From contig NC_088680.1 in the NCBI RefSeq assembly GCF_950023065.1, forward strand, positions 67,183,350 to 67,247,349: a stretch of 64,000 nucleotides of DNA, given 5' to 3'. The position numbers and the translations under genes were made by a program. Below are positions 57,601-64,000 of this stretch, in pieces; positions within the stretch are counted from its first letter, which is position 1; every line of letters starts with the position of its first letter. The stretch comes from Planococcus citri. Lineage: Eukaryota; Arthropoda; Insecta; Hemiptera; Pseudococcidae. The notes below the pieces were generated by a model. The model saw nothing but the letters and a program-made list of their open reading frames with translations. It did no database searches and was not told the DNA's origin.

Positions 57601-58904
57601 GTATAATTTTTTCAGCGATGTCATGAATCATGATTAAAGAATCCATCGCATCTGTACCTATGTTTGGTACTGCTGTAAACTGTCTATCAGAAAGAATAAC
57701 TTTCACTTCGAGGTTGAAAAATTCTTGGATATTTGGAAAGAGCATCAAGCATGCTAGAAAAAAACCGCCGAATCCAAAATTACTTCTCTCCGAGTTGATT
57801 TCTAGTTTTTCGGCGAATTTTCAAGAATGTCAGAATAAGCCGAAAGTTGTTAAAAAACTAAATCACTTTTTGTCAAATTTTCCAAGTAGTCTTGTTGTTG
57901 CTAAAATTGTCGCTTTTTTTCAAAATTTATCCATAAGTCTCGTTTTCAACTTGAAAACCGAAAAAAAGCTTGGCTTTTGCGATTAAAATTTTGAATAGAT
58001 ATCATTCTTTGTAAATAGGTAATTTTTTAAAAAATCAAGAAAAAATTCGTTTTTTAGAAAATTTGCAGAAAAATCTCATATTTTCCAAGATTTTCTCAAA
58101 AGTCTCCCTTTTTTGCGAGAAACTGTCAATAATTAGGTACGTACATTTTTATATTGAAAGTATCATTTTTTTTTTGTTGAAAAATCTCGGATTTTTGCCA
58201 AAAACTCCAAAAAGTTTTACTATATTTTCAAAATTTGTTCCGAAGAGTCGCTTTTTTCCAGAAATTCTAAAAAACGCTGCTGAAATGGTCAAATGTCTCG
58301 GTTTTTTCGAGAAATTGCCAAAATTCTCTCTTTTTAATTGCCATAAAATCGTGCTACGGAAAGGTTCGTTTTTTTTCGGTGATTTTTTCACGTTTTGTTA
58401 CTTTCACGATTTGTTGGCTACTGAAGTTACTTTTTTTGGAATAAAATGTGTAGGAGCCATGTTTCTGGAGAAAGTTTGGAATTCTGGAGAAACCGAAAAT
58501 CGCGCTGGAAGCTCCAGAATGTCTAGAAATGGTGAAATTACGTTTGGAAAAGTTGATGTTGATTTCGGGACTAATTTCCATTATTTTTACCAAATAAGTA
58601 TGCATTTAAAAAATTTTAAAAATTGGTAAAAAAATAATAAATTGTCGTGTAAATGGTCAATTTTAAATTTTCAAAAATTTGTTGAAAATCAGTGAAAATC
58701 TCATTTTTGAGATGAAAGTTAATCAGAAAAATTTTTAGCTCCGGGGGTGCCCCCTGGACGGTAGATTTGGACTCTCAAAGAGGGGGAGTGGTATTGTCGA
58801 AAAAATAGTGGTTTTTTCGCTTCTGTGTGTCGCTACACAGCCTGTTTTGGGAACAATGGCCCAGTCTCTAATAGAGCGGAAAATAACGTAAAAAATCAGA
58901 GGCT
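57600..58904. repeat. Degenerate GCCAAAAATT-type repeat and fold-back fragment
   Basis: 57840-58340 is another run of the degenerate repeat, in the same orientation as the others. 58460-58530 has the CTGGAAGCTCCAGAATG fold-back module. The frame 58063-58629 (188 codons) is a read-through of this repeat (repeated FSK, FFEK, KVSLF-type words) and is not considered a gene. Confidence 0.55.
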
Positions 58905-59500
58905 AAAATGAAAAAATTGGCACATACATTTTTTCTTCTGGAATGTGTTGAGATGGACCCTCTGAGCTACCAGAAAAAACCCGACCCCCTTGGAGATAAT
59001 TTTTTTAGGGGGTTGAAACCGGTTCCGATTCATGCTTTTTGCGATTTACTGCGCAAATATCTATTGTGTTTACGAGAAAAACTTGTATATGACTTAAAAT
59101 GTTCCCTTTCTAATTTTCGATAATTTGATACTACGCTCGATACCCATCCCTCAAGAGGGGCGTCTTAAAAAAGGGGTGGAAAGAATAGGTGTTTCAAAAA
59201 TAGCCTGTCCAATAAATCAATCAAAGTTACCACTTAATATCATTCGTTTTCGCTCAATTTTTTTTTTTTACAAAGTCAACTCACCCAACTACCAATTAAA
59301 CCTCCATCGATTGGTCTTCAACCCCCCCCCCCACCGGTGGATTTGTGAGGGGTGCTTGATTTTTCAAGTAACACTCAACTGAATTATACATTTTGAAAAC
59401 TAATCTGGACGTGTGATATATCGAATAGTATGTTTTCAAGATCGCTGAGTACGAATATGAACTTATTTTTTGGGCCCAACCTCGCAAAGCTTCTAACTGC
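58905..59500. repeat. Single diverged arm of the 52-54.8 kb inverted-repeat family
   Basis: It matches the left arm of 52171-52900 in the same orientation: AAAAAATTGGCACATACATT, TCTGGAATGTGTTGAGATGG, CGATACCCATCCCTCAAG, TCAATCAAAGTTACCACTTA, then one copy of the 131-bp unit. No opposing arm follows, so it is a solo arm or half-element. Confidence 0.75.
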
Positions 59501-59883
59501 CCACAAAAGGGACAAAATTTTGTGAAGAGTATGTTTTTTCACATCCTAATAAACGTTGCATAGTTATTAATTAATTAATAGATATAATTTAATTTTTTAT
59601 CGAACATTATCAACTGATTTATCAGTCTGAAAAATTGGAAGAAATGAGTTCGTCGAATTAATTACTTCCTGGATATATGCATGCATTACTTTTCTGAATG
59701 ATTTCGTGCAGAACTATTTCATCTTCGATCATTTTAATGAAATGATATCGTAAGGGCATTCTACGTCCTATCATTTCTATTTAATCTGCGTATTTTTCAT
59801 TAATATTCATTAAAAGCTGTTGATAGCTCGAGTTACGTTGTGTTTGTGATCGTATAAAATAAGTTTGAAAATTTTTTGTGAAA
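59501..59883 (+). other. 5' flank of the AAA-ATPase-like pseudogene
   Basis: 59590-59730 has a direct diverged copy at 46190-46330. A CGTATAAAATAAG string at about 59852 lies about 30 bp before the ATG and could be a TATA box with a very short leader. No other element is recognised. Confidence 0.4.
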
Positions 59884-61271
59884 ATGAACACAAAACCATT
59901 GCTTTGTGTAAAGTTGATTTTTTTGCTTCATTTACTTCCATTTGCCTTATGTGACGAAAAGAAAAAGACACAAGTATTGATTAAGAAATCCTTGCATGCC
60001 GAAATTAATCGAACAGCTATTTATTCCATGATCGATTCACCCTCTGCTGACTTCCACTCTTTCCTAAAAGAAGCTCAAGTGTTCATCGACAAATCATTGC
60101 TAGTTATAGCTGTGCACGAGGACCAGAACAATTACCACTACAGTAACGTAATTATTCGATCCCCTTCAGGCTGGGGAAAAACGAATAACTTGAATATGTT
60201 CGCGTTCTATAGCGAATTGTTCGTCGATGAAAATGGAGATGAACTTCCTAGAGAGAAATCACCAGCGTATCAATATTTCACCAAAGGGCTCATTACCGAT
60301 AAAAGTGGACGTGTTCTGGATGAAGTTAATGAGTTGCCTTTGGTCCATAATTACTCCAAGAATAAAGATCATTTAGCTGCGTATCCGGTGATTCGTTTGA
60401 ATGGTTGTGTTGGATATGAAGACTGGAATCGAATCGTTCAGAACTCTGATAAATATGGCGTACAAGTTACAAGAACCTTTACGCAATCGGTTAATAAGGG
60501 ATAGCGATCGAGGTTCCCAAGGACAAAGATGGGAAGCAAAAATCAATTTGGATCTATTTGACAACTATTATGATGAAAATAAAATTAAGGATTTAGATGA
60601 ATGTTGGTTGACAACTGGCATTCACACTTTGTGTCACATCCTAGAGAAAACATACAAGAGGCATGTGGTGATAGTATTTGACGAATTTGATCACTATATT
60701 CACAGCGTATTCTTAAACGGTTCCGACGAATTTCAATCTACGGTTGAAACTAAAAATTTCGAGGGGTTTTTACATAGACTCATGATTGCAACTTTCAAAG
60801 TAAATAATTATTTGGGAAATGCCATGATTACAAGAGTATTAAATAAGGAAGATGATACTTATATGTTTTACGCGTATATATCCAACGTATTCGACGTCAC
60901 TAATTTATATCCATTTTATGGCGTTTTTGAATGGGAATTCGAACATTTGAGTAGGTTACGTGGTTTCAACACGTCAAAGGATGGAAACGTATCTCGTATT
61001 CGGTACGAAGGAGTTAAAACATTACGTAACCCAGACTCGCCGATGTTCTCCACATATTCGGTCGTTAAATATGTGAATTCTGTAAATGGTGAACTGATTG
61101 TATCACAATCAACTTGATCGACTTGGATTTGCTTGGCAAATCATCAGTGAATTATTGCAGCATGAAACATTCGAAGAAGACGTAGTCAATTTCATGAAAT
61201 ATATGGATAATACTCCATTCACCGGATTTCCTCAACTCAGAATGTTTCATTTCATGACAGCGGCTGATTAA
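59884..61271 (+). pseudogene. Secreted AAA-ATPase-like (AAA-ATPase_like family) pseudogene, two frameshifts
   Basis: Three successive frames make up one decayed gene. Frame 1 starts at 59884 with a signal peptide (MNTKPLLCVKLIFLLHLLPF then ALCD). It continues with FIDKSLLV, the Walker-A-like RSPSGWGKTNNLNMF and AAYPVIRLNGCVGYEDW. Near 60425-60432 the homology moves to the next frame (ESFRTLINMAYKLQEPLRN), which has Walker B VVIVFDEFDHYIHSVF, GNAMITRVLN and YPFYGVFEWEFEHL and reaches a stop at 61117. Near 61095-61118 it moves again, to DRLGFAWQIISELL...FHFMTAAD ending at 61271. This order matches the AAA-ATPase_like family of unknown function, best known from bacteria and some eukaryotes. The family's usual phosphate-binding Arg-Arg-Phe-Gly-Lys is altered here. 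The C-terminal nuclease-like domain of longer members is absent. Confidence 0.75.
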
Positions 61272-63458
61272 GAAAAAATCAATGATTTGAGATTCGTCAG
61301 GCAAACGTACCATCCGATAGGTCATCGAGCTCTTGCTTTTTTTTATCTATTGAACGTGGGAATAGCAGGAAAAAGATTCGGAAGCATGGACAGCCCTAAA
61401 AATTCCAGTGCTCGTGCACGGTTCTCCAATCAATTATCAAAATACAAACTCGTTTGGTATTTTTTTCTCAGCTTTTTCACGGATGGTTTCAAAAATGGGT
61501 CTTCACCTCATCACCTGAAATCCTAAAAACCTATATACTCGTACTACCATGTAACATGATTTTTTTCAATTTTAAGGAAATTTGAGACGTCGAAGGAGTC
61601 GAATCGAAAAACTATGTCGATATGCGTATTCGACGCTCCCCCAAATACCTAATTAACCCCATCTCACCCCTTCCCCTTCCCCTTCCCTCCCATCATGGTT
61701 TTTCGTATCCCATCATGAACACTTCATTGTTGTACGAGTATACAAATAAATATCATGGAAATGAAAATGACATGTATGCTTTGTGAATTTTTTAACATTT
61801 TCAATTTCTAGCTTTGAAATATGTTGCAAACTTTTGAAATTAAGTTTTCTAAAAAATCTCAACTTTGAACTTTTGACATTTTTGGGAAAAATCTTGAAGC
61901 AAAGTCGTAATCCTTAAACTACAAAACCGGACTGGTTAGACATGGACTTTTTAGAAATTACCTCGAAGGGAACGGGGGTGGGGGCGAGTAAACTTTAACA
62001 AATTGACGAGAGTAAATTTAAGAAGCCAGAAATGCAAAAAAATCTTGCCATTTTTCATTTTTTTTTTCAATCAGATCATGAAATTATCGAAGTATTTTAA
62101 CTAAATCAAGTTTGGCCAAAATGTTTCTAGTTTGAAAATTTTTTGGTCCATTTTTGGCAAATTTTATATGGATGTCAAAATCAGCCAAATGTCGTTGAAA
62201 ACAGTCGGCATTTTTTTCAAAATCACACTTTCTATTGAATTTTCCAAGTTCCTCGTAATTTTGTTTCTTGCTAAAAAGTGTCGCTTTTTCGCAAAAAATT
62301 CCAAAAAGTCTTGTTTTTCTTTTTCAAAAATTACACAAAAGTCTTGTTTTTTTACTTAAGAACTGAAAAGAAGCTTCGCTTTTCTGATAGAGTAAATGTC
62401 AGTTTTTGTAAATAATTTTTTTTTAAATTCAAAAAAAAAATTTGTTTTGTAGAAAATTTGCTGAAAAATCTCACGTTTTCCAAGAATTTCTCAAAAGTTT
62501 CCTTTTTTTGCCAGAAATTTTCAATTAAGGTGGGTATATTCAAAGACTCTTTTTTTTTTTTTGGATTTTTACCAATTTGAGATTTTGTTTGACACCTTTG
62601 TCTTTGTATAACGAATGTAATAAGCTCGTTTATTTGTATTGTTTTTTTTGATAATTTTAATTAAAATTACAAATTTTCTTCCAGTTTCAATTTTTTTTTA
62701 AATTTTCATTTGAAAAATTTGCCTTTTTAATTTTTTTGTGTGTAGGGTGGTTGGGGGGGGTCGAGTAGATGGCATTTGGAAAATTTGGTTGAAAAAGGGT
62801 AGTGAAAAATGTAGTGAAAAAGTAGCGATTTTTTTCAACAAAAAAATCCGTTAGATACCCTGAATAGGGTTCTCAAAAAAAATACAAGTTTAAGAGCGCG
62901 CGATAGGTAAAGTTTTCGTGTGGTGGTGCCATGGAACAGTGTTGACAAAATGCGCGGTAGTACGGGAGATACGGTCGTGTTTTTTTTCAAACTTTCTTTT
63001 TTTTGACCATGTTGCACCTCCCAGTGGGATCCCGGGAAAATTATTATGTTAAACCTTGGGGTATCATCAAGTTTTGAAAAAAATTCAGCCATGTACCCCC
63101 CTCAAAATTTTTTAAGAACGGGTTCAAAGTTTTCAACCCACAACCCCTCTGAAAAACTAAGATGATGGAGGGGAAAAATTTCAAAAAATTACTGTGTGTA
63201 CCCCCACATGATGTACACAATCTGTGAAATTTTCAAAATTTTTCATCAACCCCCCCCCCCTCACCCAAAAAAACATAACTTTGAATTTTTGATGTTTAGG
63301 GGGCAGTTTTTCTGGAAGGGGAAGGGGTGGTAGGTCAAAAATTTGCATGGAGAGTTTTTACATCAAGGGTGACTATTTAGACCACTTTTGACTCATTATG
63401 GATCAAAGGTCATTTCACCCATCTTATAGGGGAAGGCCCTTTGTTGAAAATCAGAAAA
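61272..63458. other. 3' flank of the AAA-ATPase-like gene and repeats
   Basis: 61615-61850 has a direct copy at 41990-42190. 62100-62560 is the degenerate GCCAAAAATT-type repeat, same orientation. 62700-63460 is AT-rich with G/C runs (62752, 63250). The open frames 61287-61526 and 62835-63092 show no domain. Confidence 0.5.
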
Positions 63459-63466
63459 GATCACAT

Positions 63467-63750
63467 CAGTGGCGTAGCCAAGGGGGGGGCGAAGGGGGCC
63501 ATGGCCCCCCCCCCCCTTGCGAGCGAAAATTTGAAAGAAAACATGCAAAAATGGACGTTTTTTCGTTGTTTTGACCCATTTTTCCCAGAAATTTTCGCTC
63601 TCGCTTCGCTCGAGCAGTGATTTTGCCTTCATTTTCATAAAATCACCACACATTACAATAGATTTCCAGAAAATTACCCCTCATTTCGATTTTTCATGCC
63701 TAAAAATCTGGTTTTGCCCCCTCCTTGAGAAAATCCTGGCTACGCCACTG
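63467..63750. mobile_element. hAT-type MITE (284 bp) with 8-bp target duplication
   Basis: The terminal inverted repeat CAGTGGCGTAGCCA is at 63467-63480, with its complement TGGCTACGCCACTG at 63737-63750. A perfect 8-bp duplication, GATCACAT, is at 63459-63466 and 63751-63758. The terminus is a familiar hAT type. A G/C-rich palindromic stretch and a CTCGCTTCGCTCGAG motif, similar to the one in the 5720-8123 element, lie inside. There is no coding content, so mobilisation would need a transposase from elsewhere. Confidence 0.88.
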
Positions 63751-63944
63751 GATCACATAAGGTGCACCGGGGCAAGTCAGAATGATTTTTCGCAATTTCA
63801 ACTTTGACCAGCTGTCACTCCCCTTCTAATGAACCAATATGGATCAAATTTATTATGTAGGTTCCCATAAGGGTTCCTTAACCTATGGTGAAAATTTAAG
63901 CGTGATTGACACAGCAGCTTTCGCTCAGTGGAATAAAATATAAA

Positions 63945-63982
63945 CTGTTCTGACTTCCCCCAATTGGGGAAAGTCAGAACAG
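63945..63982. repeat. 38-bp imperfect palindrome
   Basis: CTGTTCTGACTT, then CCCCCAATTGGGG, then AAGTCAGAACAG. A related half-site, CGGGGCAAGTCAGAAT, occurs at about 63769. The two may be termini of a small element cut by the window end. Confidence 0.6.
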
Positions 63983-64000
63983 GCTAAACTTTGCAGAGGC

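Noticed and set aside
58063..58629. 188-codon open frame, plus 57630-57986
   Set aside because: It reads through the degenerate GCCAAAAATT-type repeat and a fold-back fragment, shows repetitive FSK/FFEK words and no domain.

Overview
The window looks like gene-sparse arthropod nuclear DNA, probably insect. The genes are interrupted by short GT-AG introns, the DNA is AT-rich, it contains an insect-type serpin family and a non-LTR retrotransposon, and there is no operon structure. The dense TAGGTACCTAC-type intergenic sequence and the unknown protein family at 34.5 kb remind me of a scale insect or mealybug (Hemiptera), but that is an impression and nothing in the sequence proves it.

Layout. 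1-1.8 kb is a large palindrome. 2.6-10.1 kb (+) holds the exons of one modular gene: a farnesoic-acid O-methyltransferase-like (FAMeT) domain, a Dumpy-type EGF module, then two more FAMeT domains. Every exon boundary is phase 1, and the last FAMeT exon carries a frameshift. Its introns hold a fold-back element and a 2.4 kb hAT-type transposon with an 8-bp target duplication. 12.3-27.0 kb (-) is a tandem array of four clade-B-like serpins (A, B, C and an internally deleted D). A fifth paralogue, E, lies at 49.3-55.9 kb and has a 5 kb intron. A hairpin-forming satellite of about 13 units separates C and D. 28.5-34.1 kb is a nested inverted-repeat complex. 34.5-35.9 kb (+) is an unrecognised 465-aa protein gene whose 3' end is frameshifted. 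38.7-41.8 kb is a nearly intact APE-type LINE with a 13-bp target duplication. 43.8-44.7 kb may be a solo LTR. 47.6-48.0 kb (-) encodes a small tryptophan-rich protein exon. 59.9-61.3 kb (+) is a decayed secreted AAA-ATPase-like gene with two frameshifts. A 284-bp hAT MITE lies near the right end.

How the genes relate. The five serpins share one five-exon structure; their last two exons are exactly 589 and 141 bp in all four undeleted copies. They differ mainly in the reactive-centre loop, the pattern expected of a diversifying protease-inhibitor family. The rest of the window is mostly repeats: several fold-back families, at least four hAT-like insertions recognised by target duplications or empty-site comparison, and a degenerate GCCAAAAATT-type repeat that recurs in one orientation across more than 40 kb.
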